This document shows, piece by piece, positions 8,395 through 19,060 of a stretch of DNA of 64,000 nucleotides. Origin of the DNA: Geodermatophilus marinus (lineage in GTDB: Bacteria; Actinomycetota; Actinomycetes; Mycobacteriales; Geodermatophilaceae); NCBI RefSeq assembly GCF_003428645.1, contig NZ_QVQH01000021.1, positions 17,476 to 81,475 of the forward strand. Reading direction: 5' to 3'. Both the position numbers and the translations under genes were made by a program. The first letter of the stretch is position 1. Every line of letters begins with the position of its first letter. Under the pieces are notes generated by a model. It was not told the DNA's origin, ran no database searches, and saw only the letters and a list, made by a program, of their open reading frames with translations.

Positions 8395-9597
8395 TCAGGC
8401 CGGGCGCGGGCCGGGGGTGGACGCCAGCCACCAGGCGGCCGTGGCCGCGACCCCCAGGGCGGCGGCGAGCAGGAACGGGGCCTCGAGGCCGGCGCCCGAC
8501 GCCAGCCACCCGCCGCCGAGGGCACCGAGCGCGGCGGCGCCGTACACGGCGGTCCGCCAGGTCGCCGTCACCCGGCCGAGCAGCCCCCGGGGGACCACCC
8601 GCTGGCGCAGCCCCGCGGCCGCCACGTTCAGCAGGCCGAAGCCGGCGCTGGTGGTGACGACGACCGCGCCGGCCGACCACAGCCCGGGCGCGGCCGCCAG
8701 CAGGCACGGGGTGGCCGTGGCCAGCAGCGCCCCGGCGGCGACCACCCCGCGGTGCCGCCGGCCGCCGACCAGCCGGTCGGCGAGCAGGGCGCCGGCCAGC
8801 CCGCCGCCGGCGCCCAGCGCCAGCAGGCCGCCGAAACCGACCGCCCCGAGCCCCAGGCGCGCCTCGGCGTAGAGGACGAAGACGGCGAACCAGGCGCTGT
8901 CGGCCAGCGCGACGACCGCGACGGCGCCGGCCAGCACGCGCAGCAGCCGGTCCCGGGCCAGCCACCGCAGCCCCGCACCGGCCCCCCGGGGCGGGTTCGC
9001 CCCGGGCCCCGCGGGAGCGGCGGTCACCGACAGCACGGCGGCCGGTACCGACAGCACCAGCAGGACGGCGACCGCCGTGGCCGCACCGTTGACGAGGAAG
9101 GGCAGCGCCGCCCCCGCGGCGAACAGCAGCCCGCCCACCAGCGGGCCGACGAACTCGTTGCCGACGAGGGTGCCCGCGACCAGCCGGCCGTTGGCCCGCT
9201 CCAGCAGCGCCGTGGGCACCAGCCGGGGGACGGCGGTCTCGGTCGCGACGTCGCGGACGGTCTCGGCCACCCCGAGCAGGAAGGCGGCGAGCGCGACGGC
9301 GGGCACGGTCGCGCGGTCGGCCAGCAGCAGCGCCACCAGCGCCAGCAGCACCAGCACCCGGCCGCCGTCTGCGGACGGCAGCAGCACGCGGGCGCCGTGC
9401 CGGTCGGCCAGCACGCCGGCCACCGGGCCGGTGAGCAGCCACGGCAGCGTCCCGGCCGCCGCGACGGCGCCGACGGCCAGCGGGTCCCCGGACAGCCACG
9501 CCGCGAGGAGGGGGAAGGCGGCCAGCCGGATGCCGTCCCCGAGGTTGACCAGCACCGCGGCGGACCAGAACGTCCAGAACGGGCGGCCCAGCCTCAC
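8395..9597 (-). CDS. MFS transporter
   Basis: Integral membrane protein of 400 residues with about twelve hydrophobic helices. Typical major-facilitator features include the loop 2-3 signature region GPVAGVLADRHGARVLL, and helices rich in Gly/Ala/Leu such as the N-terminal WTFWSAAVLVNLGDGIRLAAF. It resembles the enterobactin-exporter/multidrug subgroup (EntS-like) that is common in actinobacteria. Its stop lies about 20 bases before kynU, so the two are probably co-transcribed. Whether the cargo relates to kynurenine metabolism cannot be told from the sequence. Confidence 0.88.
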   Translation of the reverse strand: MRLGRPFWTFWSAAVLVNLGDGIRLAAFPLLAAWLSGDPLAVGAVAAAGTLPWLLTGPVAGVLADRHGARVLLPSADGGRVLVLLALVALLLADRATVPAVALAAFLLGVAETVRDVATETAVPRLVPTALLERANGRLVAGTLVGNEFVGPLVGGLLFAAGAALPFLVNGAATAVAVLLVLSVPAAVLSVTAAPAGPGANPPRGAGAGLRWLARDRLLRVLAGAVAVVALADSAWFAVFVLYAEARLGLGAVGFGGLLALGAGGGLAGALLADRLVGGRRHRGVVAAGALLATATPCLLAAAPGLWSAGAVVVTTSAGFGLLNVAAAGLRQRVVPRGLLGRVTATWRTAVYGAAALGALGGGWLASGAGLEAPFLLAAALGVAATAAWWLASTPGPRPA

Positions 9598-9621
9598 GCG
9601 GGGAGGCTAGCGTCGACGACC

Positions 9622-11046
9622 GTGACCCAGCTGCACGACCTGACCGCGCTCGAGCAGGCCGCCGCCGTCCGCGCGGGGGAGACCGGCCCGGTCGAGCTCG
9701 TCGAGCACGCGCTGCGCCGGATCGAGGCCCTCGACGGCGGGCTCGGTGCCTTCCTCACCGTGACCCCCGACCGGGCGCTGGCGGCCGCCCGGCGGGCCGA
9801 GCACCGGCGGGCGCGCGGCGGGGAGCTGCCGCCGCTGCTCGGCGTCCCGACCGCGATCAAGGACCTGAACAACACCGCCGGCGTCCGCACGACGTTCGGC
9901 TCGGCGCTGTTCGCCGACAACGTGGCCGCGGTGGACGACGCCGTCGTCACCAAGCTCGCCGCGGCCGGGACGATCAGCGTGGGCAAGACGAACACGCCCG
10001 AGTTCGGCTTCCCCTGCTACACCGACAACGCCCTCGCCGGGCCGGCCCGCTGCCCGTGGGACCGCGCGCGGCTGGCCGGGGGGTCCAGCGGCGGGGCCGC
10101 GGTCGCGGTGGCCGCCGGGATGCTGCCGGTCGCCCAGGGCAGCGACGGCGGCGGCTCGATCCGCATCCCGGCCAGCATCAACGGGCTGTACGGCATCAAG
10201 CCCAGCCGCGGCCGGGTCAGCAACGCCCCGCTCGGCGGCGACGTCACCGGCCTGGGCACCAACGGCCCGATCGCTCGCACCGTCCGGGACGCCGCCGCGC
10301 TCCTCGACGCGATGGCCGGGCCGGTGCTCGGCGACGCCACCTGGGCGCCCCCGCTGCCGCCGGGGGAGACCTTCCTCGGCGCGGCCGACCGGCCGGTGGG
10401 CCGGCTGCGGATCGGCCGGCACCTGGAGTCGCCCATGCCCGACGCCGTCCTCGACCCCGACGTGCAGGCGGCGCTGGACGACGCCACCACCCTGCTCACC
10501 GGCCTCGGGCACGAGGTCGAGGACGTCCCCGGCGGGCTGCTCGGCCCGGACGTGCTCGCCGCCTTCGAGCGGGCCTGGACGCTGTCGGGCACCCTGCTGC
10601 CCGTGCCGCCCGAGCGCGCGCACGAGCTGCGCCCGCTCACCCGCGAGCTGCGCTCCCGGGGCCTGGCGCTCTCGGCCCAGGCGGCGATGGAGGCGCTCAC
10701 CGCCCTCCGGCTGTTCTCCCGCCGCTTCCTGCACGCCACCCGGCGCTTCGACGTGCTCGTCGCGCCGGTGACCACGATGACGCCGCGGCCGCTGGGCTGG
10801 TTCGACGCCGACGGCGACGGGGCGGCGGACTTCGAGCGGCAGAAGCGGTACGCCGCCTTCACCGCGGTCTTCAACGTCACCGGCCAGCCGGCGGTCAGCG
10901 TGCCGCTGCACTGGACACCCGAGGGCCTCCCCGTCGGCACCATGCTGGTCGGCCGCCCCGCCGACGAGGCCACGCTGGTCGCGCTCTCCGCGCAGCTGGA
11001 GGCCGCCCGCCCCTGGGCGCACCGGCACCCGCCCGGGTGGGCCTGA
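9622..11046 (+). CDS. Amidase (amidase-signature family)
   Basis: Cytoplasmic hydrolase of the amidase-signature superfamily, which splits amide bonds to acid plus ammonia or amine. The Ser-cisSer-Lys triad is visible: Lys in PTAIKDLNN (about residue 79), the cis-Ser in the LAGGSSGGAAVAVAAGM loop, and the nucleophile Ser in GSDGGGSIRIP. The distal FNVTGQPAVSVPL segment is also typical of amidases. At 474 residues it is full length. The GTG start at 9622 leads straight into TQLHDLTALEQAAAVRAGE, the usual N-terminus. It is divergent from the MFS gene with a 24-bp gap, so the two must share a promoter region. The substrate is unknown; it lacks gatA context. Confidence 0.9.
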   Translation: MTQLHDLTALEQAAAVRAGETGPVELVEHALRRIEALDGGLGAFLTVTPDRALAAARRAEHRRARGGELPPLLGVPTAIKDLNNTAGVRTTFGSALFADNVAAVDDAVVTKLAAAGTISVGKTNTPEFGFPCYTDNALAGPARCPWDRARLAGGSSGGAAVAVAAGMLPVAQGSDGGGSIRIPASINGLYGIKPSRGRVSNAPLGGDVTGLGTNGPIARTVRDAAALLDAMAGPVLGDATWAPPLPPGETFLGAADRPVGRLRIGRHLESPMPDAVLDPDVQAALDDATTLLTGLGHEVEDVPGGLLGPDVLAAFERAWTLSGTLLPVPPERAHELRPLTRELRSRGLALSAQAAMEALTALRLFSRRFLHATRRFDVLVAPVTTMTPRPLGWFDADGDGAADFERQKRYAAFTAVFNVTGQPAVSVPLHWTPEGLPVGTMLVGRPADEATLVALSAQLEAARPWAHRHPPGWA

Positions 11047-11083
11047 GCGGGGGCCGGCAGGCGCCAGCCGGTAGGTTGGCGGC

Positions 11084-11455
11084 GTGACCGTCGTCGAGAC
11101 ACTCCTCGTCTTCGTCGTGGCCCCGCTGGCCGTCATCCTGATCTTCTGGGCGCTGGTCTACCTGCCCGGTGGGCGGCGCCGGAAGCTCCGCTACAAGCCG
11201 GGGCAGGCCTGGGAGCACGAGCCCGTCTGGTACGAGCCGCACCCGGCCGGCGGCGCCGGTGGCGGGCACGGGACCGGCCCGGCGGCCGTCCCGGGCTCGG
11301 GCACCAGCGCCCTCGGCTCGTCGATGTACCCGGAGCAGCGGCCCGAGCTGGAGGCCGGCGACGGGCAGGCGCGCGCGGCCGGGGCCACCGCGGTCGGGGC
11401 CGGCGGGCAGGCCGTCGTCGGTGGCCCGCTCGGCGGCGCCCGCGGCACCTGGTGA
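11084..11455 (+). CDS. ctaJ: aa3-type cytochrome oxidase accessory subunit CtaJ-like
   Basis: Small membrane protein of 123 residues. One N-terminal transmembrane helix (VVETLLVFVVAPLAVILIFWALVYLPG) is followed by a basic RRRKLRYKPG turn and the pattern WEHEPVWYEPHP, which is characteristic of the small CtaJ subunit associated with the actinobacterial bcc-aa3 respiratory supercomplex. The remaining half is low-complexity Gly/Ala and probably disordered. It sits 37 bases after the amidase gene and about 50 bases before a DUF5130 gene. The other oxidase genes are elsewhere. Confidence 0.75.
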   Translation: MTVVETLLVFVVAPLAVILIFWALVYLPGGRRRKLRYKPGQAWEHEPVWYEPHPAGGAGGGHGTGPAAVPGSGTSALGSSMYPEQRPELEAGDGQARAAGATAVGAGGQAVVGGPLGGARGTW

Positions 11456-11506
11456 CGACGTGACCGCTCCCGACCCCCGCACCCCGAGCGCCCCCGGAGA
11501 CCGCCG

Positions 11507-11968
11507 ATGACCGGCTCGCTGGAAGTCACCTCGCACGACACCGCGACGAACGCCGGCACGCTGCCGACGCGCGACGAGGAGCCGGACGGCCCGCCCATCT
11601 TCTCCGACCGGGAGCTGGCGCGCCTCGACGAGGCGCTGACCATGTCCTCCCGCGAGACCGGCCTGCGGTTCACCCTCTACATCGGCGACCTCGGGCCGCA
11701 GACCCGCAGCTACGCCGAGGAGCTGTTCGCCCGCTCGGGGGACCACCTGGCCGACTCCTGCCTCCTCGCGATCTCGCCCGGGCAGCGGGTGATCGAGGTC
11801 GTCACCGGGGCCGGTGCCGCGCGCCGGCTGCCCGACCGGGCCTGCGCCCTGGCGGTGCTCTCGATGACCAACGCCTTCGCCGGCGGGGACCTCGTCGGCG
11901 GCATCGTCAACGGGCTGCGCCAGCTCTCCGACCAGGCGGGGCACCCGCGCGGGCTGCACACCCACTAG
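11507..11968 (+). CDS. DUF5130 domain protein (Rv2468c-like)
   Basis: Conserved actinobacterial protein of 153 residues with no signal peptide. The region from about residue 33 (FSDRELARLDEAL) to 140 resembles the TPM/DUF5130 fold: a GLRFTLYIGDL strand, then VIEVVTGAGAARRLPDRACALAVLSM, then a helix with a FAGGDLVGGIVNGLRQL repeat-like end. No catalytic residue can be assigned. Its neighbour pepN on the opposite strand matches the mycobacterial order of Rv2468c next to pepN (Rv2467). Function is unknown. The C-terminal GLHTH tail is followed by an intergenic repeat element. Confidence 0.75.
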   Translation: MTGSLEVTSHDTATNAGTLPTRDEEPDGPPIFSDRELARLDEALTMSSRETGLRFTLYIGDLGPQTRSYAEELFARSGDHLADSCLLAISPGQRVIEVVTGAGAARRLPDRACALAVLSMTNAFAGGDLVGGIVNGLRQLSDQAGHPRGLHTH

Positions 11969-12074
11969 AAGGACCCCGTCCTCCTCCCCGCTCGCAGGCT
12001 CGCGGCGAGCCTCGGGACGGGGCCGTCCTGCCCCCCGCCACCCGCACGCTCGCGGCGGGCCTCGGGACGGGGCC
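11968..12074. repeat. Intergenic repeat element (accccgtcctcct...gggacggggcc type), one and a half copies
   Basis: The unit runs from aggaccccgtcctcct, through a cgctcgc...ggctcgcggcgagcct hairpin, to cgggacggggcc (11968-12024). Its second half recurs at 12041-12074. Internal arms ccccgtcc and ggacgggg can pair around the smaller stem-loop. A second full copy, in reverse orientation, lies at 17728-17782, and weaker traces follow the gene ending at 15507. It lies directly after a stop codon, so it may terminate transcription. Confidence 0.6.
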
Positions 12075-12093
12075 GCGGCGGGCGGGTGAGCCG

Positions 12094-12161
12094 CGATCAT
12101 GATGTCCGGGAAGCGACACCCCGGCCCACGCCGGCGCGGCGCTTCCCGGACATCATGATCG
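12094..12161. repeat. 22-bp inverted repeat with 24-base loop
   Basis: Arms 12094-12115 (begins cgatcatgatgtccggg) and 12140-12161 are exactly complementary. The stem includes an AT-containing gatcatgat core that is unusual in this DNA. It lies between convergent genes (DUF5130 and pepN) and may be a bidirectional terminator or a dispersed palindromic element, like the one at 7030. Confidence 0.65.
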
Positions 12162-12179
12162 TCGCGGCGAGGGGCCGGT

Positions 12180-14729
<2,550 letters not shown>

Positions 14730-14841
14730 GCCCGGCAGCCTCCCACGCGCTGCCGACGCACCGTCGGTTGAGGGAACAACCACCTCGCCGGTCGGCTTGG
14801 CACGGAGGAGGCACCGACCCGACCCGCAGCGAGGAGACCCC

Positions 14842-15507
14842 ATGACCGAGGCAGTGCAGAGCGCCCCCGTGAAGGCCCGGGTGGACTTCTGGTTCGACCC
14901 GCTGTGCCCGTGGGCGTGGCTGACCAGCCGCTGGGTGCTCGAGGCCGCCAAGGTGCGCGACATCGACGTGCACTGGCACGTGATGAGCCTGACCGTGCTC
15001 AACCGCGGGCGGGACCTCCCCGCCGACTACCAGGAGATGATGACCAAGGCCATCGGCCCGGTCCGGGTGGCCGTCGCCGCCGCCCAGCAGCACGGTGACG
15101 AGGTCCTCGGCGACCTCTACACCGCCATGGGCACGCTGCGGCACCACGAGGGCGTCGAGATCGACGAGCTCGTCGCCCCGGCCCTGGAGCGGGTCGGCCT
15201 GCCGGCATCCCTCGCCGAGGCGGCCACCTCCACCGAGTACGACGAGGACCTGGAGAAGAGCCACCACGCCGGCATGGACCCCGTGGGCGACGACGTCGGC
15301 ACCCCCGTCATGCACATCGACGGCGTGGCCTTCTTCGGCCCGGTGATCAGCAGGGTGCCCACCGGTGAGGAGGCCGGCAAGGCCTTCGACGGTGCCGTCC
15401 TCCTGGCCAACCTGCCCGACTTCTGGGAGCTCAAGCGCACCCGGACCTCCGGCCCCGACATCTCGTCGGTCCCGGCCGACGCGCTGGAGCTGACCGGCCG
15501 CCGCTGA
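14842..15507 (+). CDS. DsbA-family protein, mycothiol-dependent nitroreductase (Rv2466c) type
   Basis: Thioredoxin-fold protein of 221 residues. In M. tuberculosis the homologue Rv2466c is a mycothiol-dependent oxidoreductase/nitroreductase active in the cytoplasm. The fold starts at [14 protein letters not shown], so the active site reads C-P-W-A rather than the C-P-W-C I recall for Rv2466c: the resolving Cys is absent, implying a monothiol mechanism. The cis-Pro loop is GTPVMHIDG. The ATG at 14842 has a gaggag ribosome site 5 bases upstream (14831-14836). Gene order beside pepN and near rpiB supports orthology. No other Cys is evident in the protein, so any disulfide must be mixed, for example with mycothiol. 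Confidence 0.85.
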   Translation: MTEAVQSAPVKARVDFWFDPLCPWAWLTSRWVLEAAKVRDIDVHWHVMSLTVLNRGRDLPADYQEMMTKAIGPVRVAVAAAQQHGDEVLGDLYTAMGTLRHHEGVEIDELVAPALERVGLPASLAEAATSTEYDEDLEKSHHAGMDPVGDDVGTPVMHIDGVAFFGPVISRVPTGEEAGKAFDGAVLLANLPDFWELKRTRTSGPDISSVPADALELTGRR

Positions 15508-15630
15508 GGAAGGGCCTCGTCCCCGGGCGGGGCCTGGACGGGGCCGTGGTGAGCCGCTGGACGGGGCCCGCCCGGGGGGCCGTCGCGTGCGGGCTGCGGC
15601 ACGGCGGGCGGGGTGCGGCATGCTGGCCCG

Positions 15631-16386
15631 GTGCCGCACCCCGTCCGCCAGCGCATCCTGATCACCGGTGCCAGCTCCGGCCTGGGCGAGGGCATGGCCC
15701 GCCGGTTCGCCGCCCTCGGCCGCGACCTCGCCCTGGTCGCCCGCCGCACCGACCGCCTCGACGCGCTGCGCGCCGACCTGCTGGAGCACCACCCCGGCAT
15801 CCGCGTGGTGACCGCCGGGCTGGACGTCGACGACCCCGACGCGGTGGCGCGCGTCGTGCCCGGGCTGGTCGAGGAGCTCGGCGGGCTGGACCGCTTCGTC
15901 GTGAACGCCGGCATCGGCAAGGGCGCCTCCGTGGGCACCGGTCAGGCGGCGGTGAACCGCGCCGTCCTGCACACCAACGTCCTCGGCGCGCACGCCCAGT
16001 GCGAGGCCGCGATGGAGGTCTTCCGCGCCCAGGGCAGCGGTCACCTGGTGCTCGTCTCCTCCGTGGCGAGCGTCCGGGGGATGCGGCAGACCCGCACCGC
16101 CTACGGCGCCAGCAAGGCGGCGCTCAACGCGCTGGGCGAGGGCATCCGCTCCGACGTGCTGGGCACCGGCATCCGGGTGACGACGGTGCTGCCCGGCTAC
16201 ATCGCCACCGACATCAACGTGGGACGGCGCGGCCCGTTCACCGTCGACCTCGACACCGGGGTGGACGCCCTCACCGCGGCGATCGAGCGGGAGCCGGTGC
16301 GCGCCTACGTGCCCACCTGGCCGTGGCGCCCGGTGTCGGCCCTGCTGCGGGTGCTCCCCCTGCCCGCCGTGCGCCGCGTCACCTGA
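15631..16386 (+). CDS. Short-chain dehydrogenase/reductase (SDR)
   Basis: NAD(P)-dependent oxidoreductase with a Rossmann fold. The cofactor motif is ITGASSGLGEGMARRFA at the N-terminus, followed by ARRTDRLDAL, whose Arg pair suggests NADP preference. VNAGIG stands in for the NNAG motif. The catalytic Ser is in LVSSVAS and the Tyr-Lys pair is in AYGASKAAL. The PGYIATDIN stretch after strand 6 is typical of classical SDRs. I chose the GTG at 15631, 251 residues; a GTG 18 bases earlier is possible. The hydrophobic C-terminal WPWRPVSALLRVLPLP may associate with membrane. Substrate unknown. Confidence 0.88.
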   Translation: MPHPVRQRILITGASSGLGEGMARRFAALGRDLALVARRTDRLDALRADLLEHHPGIRVVTAGLDVDDPDAVARVVPGLVEELGGLDRFVVNAGIGKGASVGTGQAAVNRAVLHTNVLGAHAQCEAAMEVFRAQGSGHLVLVSSVASVRGMRQTRTAYGASKAALNALGEGIRSDVLGTGIRVTTVLPGYIATDINVGRRGPFTVDLDTGVDALTAAIEREPVRAYVPTWPWRPVSALLRVLPLPAVRRVT

Positions 16387-16407
16387 CGGCGGCCCTCCTG
16401 CGGGGTC

Positions 16408-17085
16408 CTACCAGCAGATACGCATCGGCCGGTCGCGGGCGTCGACCGCGCCGTCCCCGACGCACTCCGCCGTGCCCTCGGCGACCCGCCGCGCCGACCA
16501 GGCGGCGGCGCAGGCGTCGAGCGCGTCCACGGCCGGCACCCGCGGCGGGGCCTCCAGCAGGGCGGCGTCCACGTCCATGACCGTGCGCAGCGCGGCCAGC
16601 CGCCGCGCCAGGCCGCGCGCGGTGACCTTGGCGTCCCGGAGCGCCGGGTCCAGCTCCCGGAAGGCCAGCTCGGGGTGCACCTCCACGACGTGCCCGGCGG
16701 GGGGCTCCCCGAGGGCCCGGTCGAGGGCGCGGATGGCCTTCACCAGCTGGAACGACTGGGCGGACGGCGCCCGCGGCGGGTTCGTCGCCGCCCGGGAGAG
16801 GGCGCGCGCCTCGGCGTAGTCGTCGGTGGCGAGCACCGCCCGGACGGGGGTCGGGAAGACCGAGCTCGCCGCGCCGTACGGGCGGAGCCGGTCGCGCGCC
16901 GCGACGTCGCAGGCCCGGACGCCGTCGTCCGCCAGCCCGATCGGCATGTCGATGCCGACCACGTCGACCCCCGGGACGGCGAGGACGGCGGCCACGTCGG
17001 CCAGGTCGAGCAGGCGGACCGACCGCCCGTCGAGCAGGGCGCCGACCCACCGGCCGCGCCAGCCGTCGACCCCCAGCACCGCCAC
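16408..17085 (-). CDS. DUF429 domain protein
   Basis: Predicted nuclease-like protein (RNase H-type fold) of unknown role, 225 residues. The start VLGVDGWRGRWVGALLDG carries the first conserved Asp, VVGIDMPIGL the second, and the SSVFPTPVRAVLATDDYAEA segment is a hallmark of DUF429. VVEVHPELAFREL and the late VPAVDALDACAAAWSA give further acidic residues that would complete a metal site. It ends 22 bases from the convergent SDR stop and starts 27 bases from rpiB in divergent orientation. Confidence 0.8.
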   Translation of the reverse strand: MAVLGVDGWRGRWVGALLDGRSVRLLDLADVAAVLAVPGVDVVGIDMPIGLADDGVRACDVAARDRLRPYGAASSVFPTPVRAVLATDDYAEARALSRAATNPPRAPSAQSFQLVKAIRALDRALGEPPAGHVVEVHPELAFRELDPALRDAKVTARGLARRLAALRTVMDVDAALLEAPPRVPAVDALDACAAAWSARRVAEGTAECVGDGAVDARDRPMRICW

Positions 17086-17111
17086 CCGCGCAGCCTGACA
17101 GACTCCCGCCC

Positions 17112-17603
17112 ATGCGCGTCTTCGTCGGGACCGACCACGCCGGCCTGGAGTTCAAGGAGCACCTCAAGCGGGCCCTCGCCGACGCCGGGCACGAGCCGGT
17201 CGACTGCGGGGCCTTCGAGTACGACGCCCAGGACGACTACCCGCCGTTCTGCTTCGAGGTCGGCGAGCGCACGGTCACCGAGCCGGGCAGCCTGGGCGTG
17301 GTCATCGGCGGCTCCGGCAACGGCGAGCAGATCGCGGCCAACAAGGTCCCCGGGGTGCGGGCCGCGCTGGTGTGGAACCGGTCGACCGCCGAGCTCGCCC
17401 GCCAGCACAACGACGCCAACGTGGTCTCGATCGGCGCCCGCCAGCACAGCGTCGAGGAGGCCACCGAGCTGGTGCTGGTCTTCCTCGCCACCCCGTTCAG
17501 CGGGGAGGAGCGGCACGCCCGCCGGATCGACCTGGTGAGCGAGTACGAGCAGGAGCGGCACCGCCCGGCCGGCGGGCTGCCCACCCGCGAGGACCGCGTC
17601 TAG
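17112..17603 (+). CDS. rpiB: Ribose-5-phosphate isomerase B
   Basis: Interconverts ribose 5-phosphate and ribulose 5-phosphate in the pentose phosphate pathway. FVGTDHAGLEFKEHL holds the Asp-His pair near the N-terminus, GGSGNGEQIAANKVPGVRAAL is the phosphate/active-site loop in its actinobacterial form (no catalytic Cys; the acid-base role falls on a Glu there, as in the M. tuberculosis enzyme), and ARQHNDANVVSIGARQ carries further substrate contacts. At 163 residues it matches Rv2465c. It completes the conserved neighbourhood with the DsbA-like gene and pepN. Confidence 0.95.
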   Translation: MRVFVGTDHAGLEFKEHLKRALADAGHEPVDCGAFEYDAQDDYPPFCFEVGERTVTEPGSLGVVIGGSGNGEQIAANKVPGVRAALVWNRSTAELARQHNDANVVSIGARQHSVEEATELVLVFLATPFSGEERHARRIDLVSEYEQERHRPAGGLPTREDRV

Positions 17604-17676
17604 CGGGCACCTCGCGCAGCGCAACGGCGGCCTCCGTGCAGGGCCCCGCGCCGAGCGTCAGCGCGGCGTGGGGGCA

Positions 17677-17726
17677 CGGCCCTCCTGCAGGGTCCCGCCC
17701 CCGGCCCTCCTGCAGGGTCCCGCCCC
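17677..17726. repeat. Two perfect tandem 25-bp units
   Basis: The unit begins cggccctcctgcagggtccc and repeats exactly at 17677-17701 and 17702-17726, with a degenerate third trace upstream (17630-17660). Its core, ccctcctgcaggg, is a near-palindrome and also occurs as ggccctcctgcggggtcc at 16389-16406 between two other genes. Confidence 0.7.
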
Positions 17727-17727
17727 C

Positions 17728-17782
17728 GGCCCCGTCCAGAGGCTCGCTGCGAGCTTTCGAGCAGTGAGGAGGACGGGGTCCT
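17728..17782. repeat. Reverse copy of the 11968 intergenic repeat element
   Basis: Read on the minus strand this stretch runs aggaccccgtcctcct, then gctcg...ctcgcagcgagcct, then ggacggggcc, matching the element at 11968-12024 with a few changes. It abuts the stop codon of the acetyltransferase gene (17784), so it would again fall just after a coding end. Confidence 0.6.
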
Positions 17783-17783
17783 C

Positions 17784-19019
17784 TCAGAACTCGTCGGGGC
17801 ACCACGGGGTGACCGGCCAGCGGAACGCGGTGGCCGCGAGCGTGACCGCGCCCGGGCTGACCTCGGTGACCCGGCCGGCCGCCTGCAGCGTCGCCAGCGA
17901 GACCCCGCCGAGGTAGGCGGCGCCCAGCGCCTCGACGTCGACGACCAGGTCGGGGTCGCGGTCGGTGCGGGCGCAGTGCCCGCCCGCCGGGTGGCCGGTC
18001 AGCCGCCAGCGGCCCTCGTTCCACGGGCAGAAGCGGTCGCGCACCTCGAGGACGAGGTCGATCGGCGCCGGGTAGCGGCGGGCGGCCAGGGCCCGGTCGA
18101 CCTCGACCAGCCGCACCCACAGCCCGTCGAAGGGCTGCGCGTTGAGGGCCCGCGGGTTGGCCAGCAGGTGCCGGACGGGGTCGTCGGGCGACAGGAGCGG
18201 CGCCCGGACGGTCCGCACGAGGTCCACCGAGAGCAGCAGGCTCCACAGCGCGGCGTAGGCCGGCGTCGAGGAGGCGCGGACCTCCTCGACGGTGATCGTG
18301 CCCTCCGGCTCGCCGGCGTCGGTCCAGCCGGCCTTGAGCCGGAAGGCGGCGTACCCGCTGACCGTGCCGTCGGGCTCGGTGCACAGCGCGTACTGCCGCT
18401 GCATCGCGCCCTCGCGCCGGGAGGGGTCGTCGCGCACCTGGCGGTCCCACCAGCGGTCGTCGCGGGTCAGGTTGCCGGGCACCCAGCGCCGGAGCCGCTC
18501 GTGCACGGCCGGGGCGGCGGCCCGGTAGGCGGCGGCGTCGACCAGGTCCACCCGGCCCGCCCCGAGGTCGACGTCCGGGCGCAGCCGCAGCCGCTCGGTG
18601 CGCCCGTGCAGCCCGCCCTTCCAGGTGGCGGTGCCGTACCCGAACCGGCCGTAGATGGAGGCCTCCGACGCCCACAGCGCCGCGACCGGCTCGCGGCCGC
18701 GCATCCCGTCGAGCTGGCGGCGCATGATCCCGGTGAGCACGCCCCGGCGCCGGTGGGTGGGGGAGACGGTCACCCAGGTCACCCCGCCGCAGGGGACGAC
18801 GGCGCCCGGCACGGTCAGCTCGCGGCTGTAGACCCCCGAGGTCGCGACCACCCGGTCGCCCTCCCACAGGGCCAGCGAGCGGTCCAGCTCCGCGTAGGGC
18901 GGGACGGCGTCGACGAACGAGGCGGGCCCCTCCTCGGCGAACACGGTGTGCATCGCGCGGGCGAACGCGGGCCACTCGTCGGCGGTCACGGGGCGGAGGT
19001 GGTCGGCGAGCTCGGTCAC
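17784..19019 (-). CDS. Eis-like GNAT N-acetyltransferase
   Basis: Acetyl-CoA-dependent acetyltransferase of the Eis type, which can acetylate amines such as aminoglycosides or protein lysines. It has 411 residues in the tripartite Eis layout: an N-terminal GNAT domain (WVTVSPTHRRRGVLTGIMRRQL is the acetyl-CoA pyrophosphate loop), a second GNAT-like domain, and a C-terminal SCP2-like domain. EASIYGRFGYGTAT is a strong Eis signature. The protein ends in Phe (PDEF), as Eis does, where the terminal carboxylate acts as base. It lies downstream of the MBL, regulator and kinase genes on the same strand. Host substrate unknown. Confidence 0.88.
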   Translation of the reverse strand: MTELADHLRPVTADEWPAFARAMHTVFAEEGPASFVDAVPPYAELDRSLALWEGDRVVATSGVYSRELTVPGAVVPCGGVTWVTVSPTHRRRGVLTGIMRRQLDGMRGREPVAALWASEASIYGRFGYGTATWKGGLHGRTERLRLRPDVDLGAGRVDLVDAAAYRAAAPAVHERLRRWVPGNLTRDDRWWDRQVRDDPSRREGAMQRQYALCTEPDGTVSGYAAFRLKAGWTDAGEPEGTITVEEVRASSTPAYAALWSLLLSVDLVRTVRAPLLSPDDPVRHLLANPRALNAQPFDGLWVRLVEVDRALAARRYPAPIDLVLEVRDRFCPWNEGRWRLTGHPAGGHCARTDRDPDLVVDVEALGAAYLGGVSLATLQAAGRVTEVSPGAVTLAATAFRWPVTPWCPDEF

Positions 19020-19060
19020 CTCCGCTGTCTACCGGGTGGGGACGACGGCCGGCGACCCGG

